From NCBI GenBank assembly GCA_964558665.1, contig CAZLFA010000068.1, forward strand, positions 1 through 21,161: a stretch of 21,161 bases of DNA. Direction: 5' to 3'. The position numbers and the translations under genes are program-made. The stretch comes from CAZLFA01 sp964558665. Its GTDB lineage: Bacteria; Desulfobacterota; Syntrophia; Syntrophales; PHBD01. Each line of letters opens with the position of its first letter. Within the stretch, counting starts at the first letter, position 1. This document shows, piece by piece, positions 1-8,349 of the stretch. Under the pieces are notes generated by a model, which saw only the letters and a program-made list of their open reading frames with translations, had not been told where the DNA came from and did no database searches.

Positions 1-152
1 ATATATTAACGGTCACTTATAGCTGTTTTGTTGTACTAAAAACCCAGAAGATCCAAAAAAAATACCCGCATACCGATGCTTACACGTTGATATAATACAT
101 TGGTTTATTATAGATACAATATTTATTTTGCCGAATCAATGACAATAACCCA

Positions 153-180
153 TTGACAGGGAGGCTGAATATTTTATATT
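153..180 (+). promoter_or_regulatory. sigma70-type promoter for the 391-aa exported protein
   Basis: A perfect -35 TTGACA (153-158) is followed 16 bp later by TATATT (175-180), 54 bp before the ATG at 234. An inverted repeat with arms TCAATG (136-141) and CATTGA (151-156) overlaps the -35 and could be an operator. A second possible start further upstream is the extended -10 TTGATATAAT at 87-96. Motif reading only; no expression data. Confidence 0.5.
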
Positions 181-233
181 GATTAAGTCAGAGTAGCATT
201 TAATCAAGCAAGGAGAATAATATCTATACCGTT

Positions 234-1409
234 ATGAGAAATTACAAATATCACAGATTCACTATAGTGGTTTCGATACTTTTATCTGTCTTAGCATTAT
301 CAAATCTGACCGCATATGCGGCACCTTCCACTGAACCGGGCAAGAATGTGACCGATGCTGTCTTGCGTCTTGTAAAAAACTGTCAAGACCGAAAAACCGG
401 TTTTGATCAGCGCGACATCGCTGTGATCGTGGATTATGTCCTCAGTCAAAAACAACAGCATGAATACGCACTTCCTGAATCGCAAAAGTGCCCCGGTGCT
501 TATCAGGAATTCGACACCAGAGCGTCTTTCTCACGATTCATGGACTATTCTTACAATTCACTTATACCCTCAAGCGTGACCAGACCTTCTTCTCTCAGGT
601 TTTCTCTATGGAACAGCGCACAAGGAAAAGGTCAGAAGCTGCCGACGCACTGGAAGTCTATGTCAGCCAACACACAGCCGTTAATCCTGCATGGGCACCA
701 ATATGATTCCAATACACCTGACCTCACTACCGGCGTCTATTACGCATACAATCTAAAAAGAACTTTGATCCATACCAACTATATGGGACACCAGGTATTC
801 ATTTCCATTTCAAAACAAACAGACAAATCCAATGTAGGAGAAAAAGGGTTCATCCTTGGCAAGGACAGCGACTGGAATTATTACTACTCCGGCGAACCCG
901 GCTCTGCAAAGGCCGGCCTCGGCTGGGTAAAATCTTATATTTATGATTATTTTTCTGTTGGCGTGTATGTCGAATCCGGGTCAGCACCTGTAAAACTGAG
1001 AACCGGCGTTTTTCAATGGATCAGAGCCGGCTGGTCCGGACTTAATTTTGTAAAGACCAGTCATATTATAAACGGGATGAAAAGGTTTGCCCGTAATAAT
1101 AAAATGGTTCTGGAATCGCCCCGGCTTCCTGCTCCCAAGAAGCTGATATCGGTCTACCAGTGGCTTAACAATCTGCCTGCCAGTGACCTGTCACAGAAAT
1201 ATGCCGCCCTGCAACAGGCCCAGAGAGCTTCAGCAGCTCAAGCCGGCAAAATAAACCAATTGAATGCTGCAGTATCTTCGGCAGCTGCCAAAGTCACAAA
1301 AGAGCAAATGGTGGAAGAAATAATGATGGAGTATGTCAAAATGGCATTGGGCAAACCGACATCTATGAGCAAGCACTTTTCGCAGATTAAAACATCGCCC
1401 GCAACATGA
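234..1409 (+). CDS. Exported protein of unknown function (391 aa)
   Basis: I do not recognise the family. A Sec signal peptide is clear: a basic N-terminus (residues 1-8), a hydrophobic core (about 10-25) and an Ala-rich end (TAYAA, about 26-30), so the mature protein should sit in the periplasm or outside the cell. The middle (about 130-280) is rich in Tyr, Trp and Gly with alternating polar/hydrophobic stretches, suggesting beta structure. The C-terminal 70 residues (about 315-385) are Ala/Gln/Lys-rich and probably helical or coiled coil. There are only two cysteines after the signal region (in NCQD and KCPG), which could form a disulfide. The start is odd: AGGAG at 211-215 lies 18 bp before the ATG, too far for normal use, and no in-frame start is nearer. 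It stands alone behind its own promoter. Coding is well supported by length and signal peptide; function is open. Confidence 0.8.
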   Translation: MRNYKYHRFTIVVSILLSVLALSNLTAYAAPSTEPGKNVTDAVLRLVKNCQDRKTGFDQRDIAVIVDYVLSQKQQHEYALPESQKCPGAYQEFDTRASFSRFMDYSYNSLIPSSVTRPSSLRFSLWNSAQGKGQKLPTHWKSMSANTQPLILHGHQYDSNTPDLTTGVYYAYNLKRTLIHTNYMGHQVFISISKQTDKSNVGEKGFILGKDSDWNYYYSGEPGSAKAGLGWVKSYIYDYFSVGVYVESGSAPVKLRTGVFQWIRAGWSGLNFVKTSHIINGMKRFARNNKMVLESPRLPAPKKLISVYQWLNNLPASDLSQKYAALQQAQRASAAQAGKINQLNAAVSSAAAKVTKEQMVEEIMMEYVKMALGKPTSMSKHFSQIKTSPAT

Positions 1410-1419
1410 AACAAAGGAT

Positions 1420-1444
1420 CAATCATAGATTGCAGTTTTTTTTT
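1420..1444 (+). terminator. Weak intrinsic terminator after the exported protein
   Basis: A short stem CAATC (1420-1424) / GATTG (1428-1432) with a 3-nt loop is followed by CAG and nine T residues (1436-1444), just after the stop at 1409. The stem is only 5 bp, so the call rests mainly on the T-run. Confidence 0.35.
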
Positions 1445-1482
1445 GACATCTCCCTGACTTCATAATCTCTTGCTTTTTTATC

Positions 1483-1632
1483 ATGCCCAAGAACAAGCTG
1501 ATAACCATAATACGAGAGCTTCTTAAAGCCGACATTGAGATGCTCTTCTTACATCAGTTGAATGAAGAAGAATTAAAAACCCTTGCCGACTCTATCAAGG
1601 ACAGGATTGACCATCTTAAAAATAATAAGTAG
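1483..1632 (+). CDS. Possible small helical protein, 49 aa
   Basis: This short frame runs from ATG 1483 to TAG 1630-1632 and begins MPKNKLITIIRELL. Its composition looks like real protein: charged residues alternate with Leu/Ile in a pattern typical of amphipathic helices, with no Cys or Trp and few rare codons. There is no visible Shine-Dalgarno sequence (the upstream bases are T-rich), and the frame upstream is closed by a TGA at 1444-1446, so no longer start exists. It may be a remnant of a larger gene or a genuine small protein. The helical, acidic/basic pattern recalls the 58-aa protein at 2478-2654, but I see no clear sequence match. Function unknown. Confidence 0.4.
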   Translation: MPKNKLITIIRELLKADIEMLFLHQLNEEELKTLADSIKDRIDHLKNNK

Positions 1633-1731
1633 CAGGAATGCATATTCAACATATTTTTCGTCGCCATAACGGGCCGTATTCACTCCAGCAAATCATGGAA
1701 GCAATTCTCTGAGGATGAGTCGATTCACCAA

Positions 1732-1741
1732 TTGATATAAT
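1732..1741 (+). promoter_or_regulatory. Extended -10 promoter element before the H1-like gene
   Basis: TTGATATAAT contains the extended -10 form TGnTATAAT, about 90 bp before the GTG start at 1831. The identical decamer occurs at 87-96. No convincing -35 is present, which is common for extended -10 promoters. Confidence 0.3.
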
Positions 1742-1830
1742 TGATCATATGTGCTATGAAACAAATAGTTTGGTAACATAAGTTCCTTAATGTCTGGTAC
1801 ACACAATTCACACTCATAACAGGGGGGATC

Positions 1831-2043
1831 GTGAAAACTGCATCTGAAAAAAAAGCAAAACCGGCAGCTAAGAAAGCAACAACTAAGACTTCTGCGAAAA
1901 CAGCAACAAAGCAATCGGCAAAATCCAAAAGCCCCGCTGCGGCTAAAAAAACTGCCGCTAAAAAACCGGCAAAGACATCTCAGTTGATAGCTGTGTTAAA
2001 GTTTTCTAAAAATAATCCATACATCGCATCCCTGGTGTTTTAG
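1831..2043 (+). CDS. Lys/Ala-rich histone H1-like basic protein (70 aa)
   Basis: The product is 70 aa with 18 Lys and 16 Ala. Residues 1-50 are built from degenerate KKxA/AKKxAAKK repeats like the tails of eukaryotic histone H1 and bacterial H1-like nucleoid proteins, which bind DNA non-specifically through charge. The last 20 residues change character and are hydrophobic (SQLIAVLKF to the C-terminal IASLVF). The start is GTG at 1831, decided by the AGGGGGG at 1821-1827, 3 bp upstream; no ATG is available. It has no acidic patch, Cys or Trp. The likely role is nucleoid binding, but low-complexity basic proteins can also be RNA- or ribosome-associated, so the role is inferred from composition only. 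Confidence 0.6.
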   Translation: MKTASEKKAKPAAKKATTKTSAKTATKQSAKSKSPAAAKKTAAKKPAKTSQLIAVLKFSKNNPYIASLVF

Positions 2044-2079
2044 ACACAGTAAAATATAACATGTTGCCTTGACACATTA

Positions 2080-2217
2080 TTAGGTGCCATGCTCGAATAA
2101 ATCAGCCACGAATACTGCATTACCTTGTTTTTTGAATCGGCATTCGCAAGGTTTTTCAGTCTGAACTGTCAAATAATGCTCGCTGCATCTCTCACAAACT
2201 GCTAAAACAATAACCAT
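2080..2217 (-). CDS. Possible small zinc-ribbon-like protein (45 aa)
   Basis: This frame on the minus strand starts at ATG 2217 and encodes 45 aa with a C-x2-C pair (Cys8, Cys11) and a second C-x-C pair (Cys24, Cys26) separated by a beta-like stretch. That is the layout of a tiny zinc ribbon, followed by a short hydrophobic segment (AVFVADLF). No Shine-Dalgarno sequence is visible. The start lies 31 bp from the divergent Cys-rich gene at 2249, leaving almost no room for two promoters unless they sit inside the opposite frames. The same frame is open further upstream (to 2340), but that part is antisense to the other gene and reads poorly as protein. A chance ORF is possible. Confidence 0.35.
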   Translation of the reverse strand: MVIVLAVCERCSEHYLTVQTEKPCECRFKKQGNAVFVADLFEHGT

Positions 2218-2248
2218 ATTAAACCATAGCAAATCATCACTTGTGGCA

Positions 2249-2485
2249 ATGGGTGATAGAGTGAAATGCGAACTCTGCCTTGAGAATGAGGCATACACAA
2301 TCTGCCTGGGTTGTGGCAAAAGTGCATGCGAAAGATGCATTCGATTTGAATTGATAGGATCAGGATGCGGTTGTGTTTGGCCTGCTTACTACTGTCTAAG
2401 ATGTGTTATGGATCCAATGATCAATCCCAATGCGGCTTTCAGGGAACCGGAAAATAACGGCCAACAGGATGTTGATAATGAATAA
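2249..2485 (+). CDS. Small Cys-rich zinc-binding protein (78 aa)
   Basis: The protein has ten cysteines in ordered pairs: Cys7/10, Cys19/22, Cys27/30, Cys40/42 and Cys49/52. This resembles a B-box or treble-clef type zinc domain that could hold two metal ions, and points to a cytoplasmic role in protein or nucleic-acid contact. The tail after residue 60 is polar. I recall similar uncharacterised proteins from deltaproteobacteria but cannot name a family. Start choice is uncertain: ATG 2249 is used here; GTG 2243 and GTG 2261 are in frame, and none has a good ribosome site. The 3' end overlaps the start of the next gene, so the two are probably translated together. Confidence 0.65.
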   Translation: MGDRVKCELCLENEAYTICLGCGKSACERCIRFELIGSGCGCVWPAYYCLRCVMDPMINPNAAFREPENNGQQDVDNE

Positions 2486-2654
2486 TGATGATGACAAAAA
2501 CGAAATAAAGGAATTGATGATGTCTATGATTTACCAGATGGAAGCCATCACAAACTTGCTTGACAGGAAAGGCATTATTGCCAAGAATGATCTTCTTGAG
2601 GAGATGAAGCAAATACATAAAGACCTGATGATTGACAAAGGGAAGAACGAATAA
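2478..2654 (+). CDS. Small acidic/helical protein (58 aa), coupled to the zinc-binding protein
   Basis: The ATG at 2478 lies inside the last codons of the zinc-binding gene, whose stop is 2483-2485, giving an 8-bp overlap typical of translational coupling. The 58-aa product starts with an Asn/Asp run and then forms what looks like a continuous amphipathic helix rich in Met, Leu, Glu and Lys (residues about 8-55), with no Cys. A short coiled-coil or adaptor role with the upstream protein is a guess from the overlap alone. The same frame is open upstream to 2430, but that part overlaps the zinc-binding gene and lacks a ribosome site. Confidence 0.6.
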   Translation: MNNDDDKNEIKELMMSMIYQMEAITNLLDRKGIIAKNDLLEEMKQIHKDLMIDKGKNE

Positions 2655-2785
2655 TTTATAGAAAACGATGTTTATAATCAGCTCATTGAACAATCGCCGG
2701 CATACAAACCTTTAATAAAGTTATTATTATCCCTGTAACATTTTTTATCCTGTTCATGAAATTTGCGTTCCCGAAGAGGTTTATC

Positions 2786-5761
2786 ATGCGCCGGTTAAAA
2801 AAAATTCTTATCTGGTCAACCGCAATACTGGCTATTATAGGCATTACCGGCTTCCTCATCCTGCCGCCAATAGCAAAATCCCTGCTGGTGGACAAACTTT
2901 CACAGGCGCTTCACAGACCCGTTACGATAGAAAAAATCAAGATAAACCCGTATCTGCTTACACTTACCGTCCGCGGTCTTGTAATAAAAGAAAAGTCAGG
3001 CGCCGAAAAGTTTGCGTCCTTCGATGAACTCTACATGAATGTGGACACCTCCTCAATTTACAGAAGAGCGCTCATTCTGAAAGAAATCAAGCTGACCAAG
3101 CCTTACTTTCGTGTCATTCGCAACCCGGACGCAACTTACAATTTTTCCGATCTTCTGACAAGGCCATCACCTGCAAAGGCCGATCAGGAGGACAAATCCG
3201 AGCCGTTACGTTTTTCACTTCACAATATACGCATCGAACAGGGCAGTATTCACTTCTGGGACGGGCCAAAGAATAAACAGCATACCGTCAAAGACCTTCT
3301 TGTTGCCGTTCCCTTTATTTCAAATATGGCCTACCGTATTGACCACTATACACAACCGGTCATCTCTGCGAACATTAACGGCAATCTATATAATATCAGT
3401 GGGAAAACAAAACCTTTTGCGGATTCGCTGGAAACTGTTTTCGACGTAGAAATCAAAGATCTGAATATCCCCTATTACCTGGCATATGTGCCTATGGAAC
3501 TTAATTTCAAAATACTGACGGGTTTTGTCGATACCAAACTTCAAATTTCCTATATGCAGTACGTGAAAAAAAATCCCTTACTTGCCATCAAAGGAGATAT
3601 AACTCTACGTCAACTGGCCGCAGACGACATGAAAGACCAGCCGTTGCTCAGATTTCCGCTAATCAGCATTGCGATTGCCAACCTTAATCCGCTGAAACCG
3701 TTTGCACACTTCCGTAAGATATTTTTTCACTCTCCTGAAGCAAGCATCAGACGAGGCAAGCGCGGAGAGCTTAATCTCATGGCACTCTCGCCGGCAAAAA
3801 AAGGAGAAAAAAGATCACCGCAAAGAACAGAAGCCGGGAAAGAAACAAGGTCAGCCGCTCCACCACTGATCGATGTGGATGAATTTCACTTAGAAGAAGG
3901 GAAAATATCATTTAAAGATGATATGCCCAGGCATCAGGTATCCCTGAATCTGAACAAATTCAATCTTAAGGTAAACAACTTCTCAACCAGGAAGGACAAC
4001 AAGTCCCGGTTGGACTTGTCGGCCGTTCTTGAAAACAAAGGTTTGATTTCTGCTGCCGGGCCTTTCGTCATTGATCCGCTTGCGGCTGAACTTGCCATCA
4101 AGCTCGACAATATCGAAATACGTGCATTTCGGCCGTATTTCACCGACAAGGTAAAAATCAATGTTACGAGCGGTCACATCAATGCCGAAGGAACTGCCAG
4201 TATGAACAGCCCAGGCAGAAAGGGACTGTCGGTCCAATACGCCGGCAACCTCCTGATCGCAAATTTCCGTTCCATCGACAAGCATAATGCCGAAGATTTT
4301 TTAAAATGGAAATCTCTCTTTTTCAACAACATGCAGGTTGGCTCCAATCCTCTGTCGGTCAATATCAGGCAGGTCGCCCTGGCAGATTTTTACACCCGTC
4401 TGGTAATTCACAGTAACGGCTATCTGAATGTCCAGAATATCTTTGATGATCAAAAACCTCAGGTGGAGAAGAAAGCAGATCAGGCTGCACAAAAGGATAT
4501 ACAGGCAGAAAAGAAAATAGACAGACCGTCAGAAAAACCGGCATTGACCGCTCAAAAGAAACCCGCAAAAGCAATAAGAATCGGTGCTGTCACTCTGCAG
4601 GGCGGAACTGTTGAGTTCCTCGACAGGCAGATCAAGCCTCATTATTCCGCCAGGCTGTCCAGAATCGGCGGAAGGATATCAGGACTCACTTCAACCGAGG
4701 AAAAGCCTGCGGAAGTAGAGCTTCGCGGCAAATTCCAGGATCACATGCCTCTGGAGATCACGGGCAGAATCAATCCTCTCCGTGAAGATCTCTTTGTGGA
4801 TATTAAGGCGTCATTCAAGGACATGGACTTGAGTCCTGTATCACCATATTCGGGAAAGTATATAGGTTATGCAATTCAGAAGGGGAAACTGTCCTTCGAC
4901 TTGAAATATCTGATCGTCAAGAAGAAGCTTGATTCTGATAACAAGGTCTTTGTAGATCAGCTTACGCTGGGAAATCAGGTACAGAGTCCCGATGCAACCA
5001 AATTGCCGGTCAGCCTGGCTATTGCTCTACTGAAGGACAGAAATGGGGAAATACATCTGGATATCCCGATAACAGGAAGTACAGACGACCCGAAATTCAG
5101 CATAGGACGCCTCATCATCCAGGTTATTGTCAATCTCCTGACCAAAGCTGCCACTGCTCCTTTTGCTTTGCTGGGAAGCCTGCTGGGCGGAGGAGAAGAA
5201 CTAAGCTATGTAGAATTCGACTACGGGCGTGCAACTATGCCTGCATCCGGCAACAAAAAGATACAGGCTCTTATAAAGGCGCTGTATGAAAGACCTGCTC
5301 TTAAACTGGATATCGAGGGACACGCCGATCCTGAAAGAGACAGAGAGGGATTCAAAAAGTATATGATTGATCGGAAAATGAAGGTTCGGAAGCTTAATGA
5401 CATGATAAAACACGGCTCCCCCGAAGCATCCATAGATGATGTAAAAATTGAGCCCCAGGAGTATGAAAAGTACCTGACACAGGTATACCGCGCAGAGTCG
5501 TTTCCCAAACCAAGAAACATCATTGGACTTGTCAAGTCGCTGCCCGTTTCCGAAATGGACAAATTGCTGATGACCTACACTGTCGTCAAAGAGGATGACC
5601 TTAAGCTTTTGGCTGCACAAAGGGCAATCACCGTTAAAGATATAATTCTTAAATCACAGCAGATCGCCCCGGAGAGGGTATTCATCATTGAGCCGAAAAC
5701 CCTGGCGCCTGAAAAAAAGGATAAAGTCAGGGACAGCCGTGTGGATTTCAAGCTGAAATAG
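2786..5761 (+). CDS. AsmA-like DUF748 family envelope protein (991 aa)
   Basis: This is a large periplasmic protein anchored in the inner membrane by one N-terminal helix (residues about 7-28, after MRRLKK). The next 120 residues show the DUF748 pattern (a VTIEKIKINPY-type stretch and a NPDATYNFSDLL-type segment). Repeated beta-strand modules follow, separated by two Lys/Gln/Ala-rich linkers (about 335-360 and 552-597). Near 808-868 is an OmpA-like stretch with IEGHADPERD, and the chain ends in RVDFKLK, as DUF748 proteins usually do. AsmA-like proteins are thought to bridge the periplasm and carry phospholipid to the outer membrane; that role is inferred by family. I chose ATG 2786 over the in-frame ATG 2756 because GAAGAGG (about 2770-2776) precedes only the former at a usable distance. 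It is convergent with recG, with a 17-bp gap. Confidence 0.88.
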   Translation: MRRLKKILIWSTAILAIIGITGFLILPPIAKSLLVDKLSQALHRPVTIEKIKINPYLLTLTVRGLVIKEKSGAEKFASFDELYMNVDTSSIYRRALILKEIKLTKPYFRVIRNPDATYNFSDLLTRPSPAKADQEDKSEPLRFSLHNIRIEQGSIHFWDGPKNKQHTVKDLLVAVPFISNMAYRIDHYTQPVISANINGNLYNISGKTKPFADSLETVFDVEIKDLNIPYYLAYVPMELNFKILTGFVDTKLQISYMQYVKKNPLLAIKGDITLRQLAADDMKDQPLLRFPLISIAIANLNPLKPFAHFRKIFFHSPEASIRRGKRGELNLMALSPAKKGEKRSPQRTEAGKETRSAAPPLIDVDEFHLEEGKISFKDDMPRHQVSLNLNKFNLKVNNFSTRKDNKSRLDLSAVLENKGLISAAGPFVIDPLAAELAIKLDNIEIRAFRPYFTDKVKINVTSGHINAEGTASMNSPGRKGLSVQYAGNLLIANFRSIDKHNAEDFLKWKSLFFNNMQVGSNPLSVNIRQVALADFYTRLVIHSNGYLNVQNIFDDQKPQVEKKADQAAQKDIQAEKKIDRPSEKPALTAQKKPAKAIRIGAVTLQGGTVEFLDRQIKPHYSARLSRIGGRISGLTSTEEKPAEVELRGKFQDHMPLEITGRINPLREDLFVDIKASFKDMDLSPVSPYSGKYIGYAIQKGKLSFDLKYLIVKKKLDSDNKVFVDQLTLGNQVQSPDATKLPVSLAIALLKDRNGEIHLDIPITGSTDDPKFSIGRLIIQVIVNLLTKAATAPFALLGSLLGGGEELSYVEFDYGRATMPASGNKKIQALIKALYERPALKLDIEGHADPERDREGFKKYMIDRKMKVRKLNDMIKHGSPEASIDDVKIEPQEYEKYLTQVYRAESFPKPRNIIGLVKSLPVSEMDKLLMTYTVVKEDDLKLLAAQRAITVKDIILKSQQIAPERVFIIEPKTLAPEKKDKVRDSRVDFKLK

Positions 5762-5778
5762 TTTTCACCTGAAAATAG

Positions 5779-8238
5779 TCAGCCTACCTTGGCCAGTTCC
5801 AGCCTTCCGGCCCAGCGTTTTAAAAGCATCTCTTTCATTGCCTGATGCTCCGGCTTTTTCAGGAAAGGGTCTTTCTCCACAATGGCAAAGGCATCTTCCT
5901 TAGCATCGTTCAGTATCCTGCCGTCCCTTACAATGCTGGCCAATCTGAAATCAGGAATGCCCGACTGCCTTATACCGAGAAACTCTCCGGGACCGCGAAT
6001 GGCCAGGTCTTCTTCAGCGATGCGGAATCCATCATTGGTCTGTTCCATAATTTTCAATCTGCGCCGGGCATCTTCTGACCCCCGGTGTTGAGCCATCAGT
6101 ACGCAGGAAGATGGTATATCGCTTCTCCCTACCCTTCCCCGCAACTGATGAAGCTGTGAAAGGCCGAATCTCTCCGCATGCTCGATTACCATAACTGAAG
6201 CATGAGGCACATCGATCCCCACTTCTATAACTGTCGTAGAAACCAGGACATCATTTCTCTTTTCCAGAAAAGCATTCATCACTTCATCTTTCTGACGGGC
6301 TTTCATCTTTCCATGAATAAGTCCTATCTTATACTGCGGGAATATATCCTTTTGAAGATGAGAAGCCATCTGTGTGGCATCCTTCAGATCAAGGGTCTCC
6401 GACTCCTCTACCAGAGGATAAACAATGAAGGCCTGATGCCCCTTTTCAATCTCGTTCCTGACTAGTTCATATACCTTTGCCCTCTGCTGCTCGTAGTATA
6501 CCTTAGTTGCTATATGCTTTTTATTGGGGGGCAATTGATCGATTACGGATACATCCAGATCACCGTACACAGTCATGGCCAGGGTCCTGGGAATCGGTGT
6601 GGCCGTCATTACCAATATGTCGGGGTTTTCTCCTTTTGCCTGAAGGGAAGCCCTTTGCATAACCCCGAAACGGTGCTGTTCATCGATAACGACCAGGCCC
6701 AGTTTGTGGAAATTGACACTTTCCTGAATAAGTGCATGAGTGCCTACGACAATATCAATTTCTCCTTTTTCAACTTCTGCCAGAATTGTCTTCCTTTCTG
6801 AGGCATTCATTCCTCCCGTTAAAAGCGACGCCTTGAGTCCCAGTGATTCAGACCACAGTCTTATGTTGTTATAATGCTGATTTGCCAATATCTCCGTGGG
6901 AGCCATGATAACGTTCTGAAAACCGTTTTCGCAGGCTGTTATCATGGCCGACATTGACACAACAGTCTTCCCGGATCCTACATCGCCCTGCAGGAGCCTG
7001 TTCATGGTCGATGATGCGGCCATATCCTTCTCAATCTCCCTGATTACTCTCTTCTGAGCTTCTGTAAGTTCAAACGGCAGTATCTGATAGAACTGCTTGA
7101 GCAGATTTCCATACAATCGGAAAGATATCCCTTTATCAAAGGTACGCCCTCTCTTCCGCAATGCCATTCCCAACTGCATGAAAAAGAACTCGTCATAGAC
7201 AACCCTGCGGTGAGCATCCGAGATGCCCATATTGAACTTATCGATGTCGGAATCATGAGGGGGAAAATGTAAATCCCTAATCGCTTTCCCCATACCGGCG
7301 AGTTTTCTTTTTGCTTTTAAATCATCAGGCAAATCACTCGATACTGCGTCAGCAAATTGTTCCGTGACAAGCAACATGATTCTTCTTAACGTTTTTTGGC
7401 GAAGCCCTTCTGTTTCTGAATAAACGGGAATAATCCTGTTGAAGTTGAAAAGATCATGATCATCCGCATCGAGAATCTCGTAGTCCGGATGGGCCATACT
7501 CTTATGATACCTGTAATCACGGACATCGCCGCTGAGAATGATGCGCTGTCCCTGTTTCAAATTTTTCTTGAGATATACTGTACTGCCTTTAAACCAGACA
7601 GCCGTCAGTATCGAATTTCCATCGCTGACTGTTAATTCAAAGACTCTTCTTCTCGCATATTGTTTGATATCCGCTGCGACAATATCGCCGACCACAGTCT
7701 CTTTTTTCCCAATAACCGCGTTTCTGATTGAAACAATGTTTCTCCTGTCTTCATATCTTCTGGGGAAAAAATATATCATGTCTTCGATTGTCACCAATCC
7801 TTTTCTTCCCAGCAAAGCGGCTATCTTCGGCCCTACACCTTTCAGATATTGAACAGGCTGAGAAAGCCTGTCGTAATTTCTCCTCATCTGCAGCAGCTGA
7901 TGGTCCGGTGATTCATATCCATCGTCGCCGACGTGATCAGGAGATGAAAATGCCTCCCGGCTCATGCGGCCTATAACAGCAAGTCCTCTCTGCACAATCT
8001 CTTTTTTGACATCCAAGGCACATGCATCAAACCCTTTAAAGAGATTCGCCAAAGATGTTATTACACCTTCCGAGCCATCAACCTTTTCCAGAGAAGGCAT
8101 TTGTTTTCTTAATTGATCGAGAAGTCCCGATATACTTGTCTCAAAGTCTCTTACCTGAGGCAAATGCCGGCAAGATTCTTTGGACAAATATTGCATTGCC
8201 GCCTCGATTTTTTTTAATATCTCGAATCCGGAGTCCAT
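5779..8238 (-). CDS. recG: ATP-dependent DNA helicase RecG
   Basis: RecG regresses stalled replication forks and drives branch migration of Holliday junctions. At 819 aa it is longer than the E. coli enzyme (693 aa) through an N-terminal extension of about 120 residues, as in several other bacterial lineages. Following it are the helix-hairpin-like segment LKGVGPKIAALLGRKG (about 132-147), the OB-fold wedge domain (about 180-260), and the helicase core: Walker A GDVGSGKT (418-425), DEQH box (519-522), TATPIPRT (545-552), then the STTVIEVGIDVP and QLRGRVGRS motifs (roughly 665-695). All catalytic motifs are intact. At the start an AGGGA abuts the ATG, so initiation may be weak; no better in-frame start is seen before Met15. 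It diverges from purM over a 192-bp spacer. Confidence 0.97.
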   Translation of the reverse strand: MDSGFEILKKIEAAMQYLSKESCRHLPQVRDFETSISGLLDQLRKQMPSLEKVDGSEGVITSLANLFKGFDACALDVKKEIVQRGLAVIGRMSREAFSSPDHVGDDGYESPDHQLLQMRRNYDRLSQPVQYLKGVGPKIAALLGRKGLVTIEDMIYFFPRRYEDRRNIVSIRNAVIGKKETVVGDIVAADIKQYARRRVFELTVSDGNSILTAVWFKGSTVYLKKNLKQGQRIILSGDVRDYRYHKSMAHPDYEILDADDHDLFNFNRIIPVYSETEGLRQKTLRRIMLLVTEQFADAVSSDLPDDLKAKRKLAGMGKAIRDLHFPPHDSDIDKFNMGISDAHRRVVYDEFFFMQLGMALRKRGRTFDKGISFRLYGNLLKQFYQILPFELTEAQKRVIREIEKDMAASSTMNRLLQGDVGSGKTVVSMSAMITACENGFQNVIMAPTEILANQHYNNIRLWSESLGLKASLLTGGMNASERKTILAEVEKGEIDIVVGTHALIQESVNFHKLGLVVIDEQHRFGVMQRASLQAKGENPDILVMTATPIPRTLAMTVYGDLDVSVIDQLPPNKKHIATKVYYEQQRAKVYELVRNEIEKGHQAFIVYPLVEESETLDLKDATQMASHLQKDIFPQYKIGLIHGKMKARQKDEVMNAFLEKRNDVLVSTTVIEVGIDVPHASVMVIEHAERFGLSQLHQLRGRVGRSDIPSSCVLMAQHRGSEDARRRLKIMEQTNDGFRIAEEDLAIRGPGEFLGIRQSGIPDFRLASIVRDGRILNDAKEDAFAIVEKDPFLKKPEHQAMKEMLLKRWAGRLELAKVG

Positions 8239-8286
8239 TCCCTGCCATCCATAATTTCAATGAATTCAAAGAGAAACAATTTTTTT

Positions 8287-8299
8287 GTTATCAGATAAC
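8287..8299. promoter_or_regulatory. Perfect dyad between recG and purM (candidate operator)
   Basis: GTTATC-A-GATAAC is a perfect 6-bp inverted repeat around one central base in the 192-bp divergent spacer. It sits about 22 bp upstream of a possible purM -35 (TTGACT, 8321-8326) and about 50 bp from the recG start. It could be a protein-binding site; no regulator is identifiable. Confidence 0.35.
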
Positions 8300-8320
8300 C
8301 ATTATTCTGACAAGGATAGA

Positions 8321-8349
8321 TTGACTTTACATATAAAGTAGGTTAACAA
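8321..8349 (+). promoter_or_regulatory. Possible sigma70 promoter for the purM operon
   Basis: TTGACT (8321-8326) is followed after 17 bp by TAACAA (8344-8349). The -35 is good, the -10 poor (3 of 6 consensus bases). The position suits transcription of purM at 8431 with a leader of about 75 nt. Confidence 0.35.

Noticed and set aside
1821..2043. CRISPR-like or tandem repeat in the Lys/Ala-rich gene
   Set aside because: The repetition is at the amino-acid level (AAKK units) with irregular DNA spacing and no spacers.
5201..5620. 139-aa minus-strand open frame inside the DUF748 gene
   Set aside because: It is antisense to a long, well-supported gene, has no ribosome site and no recognisable motif.
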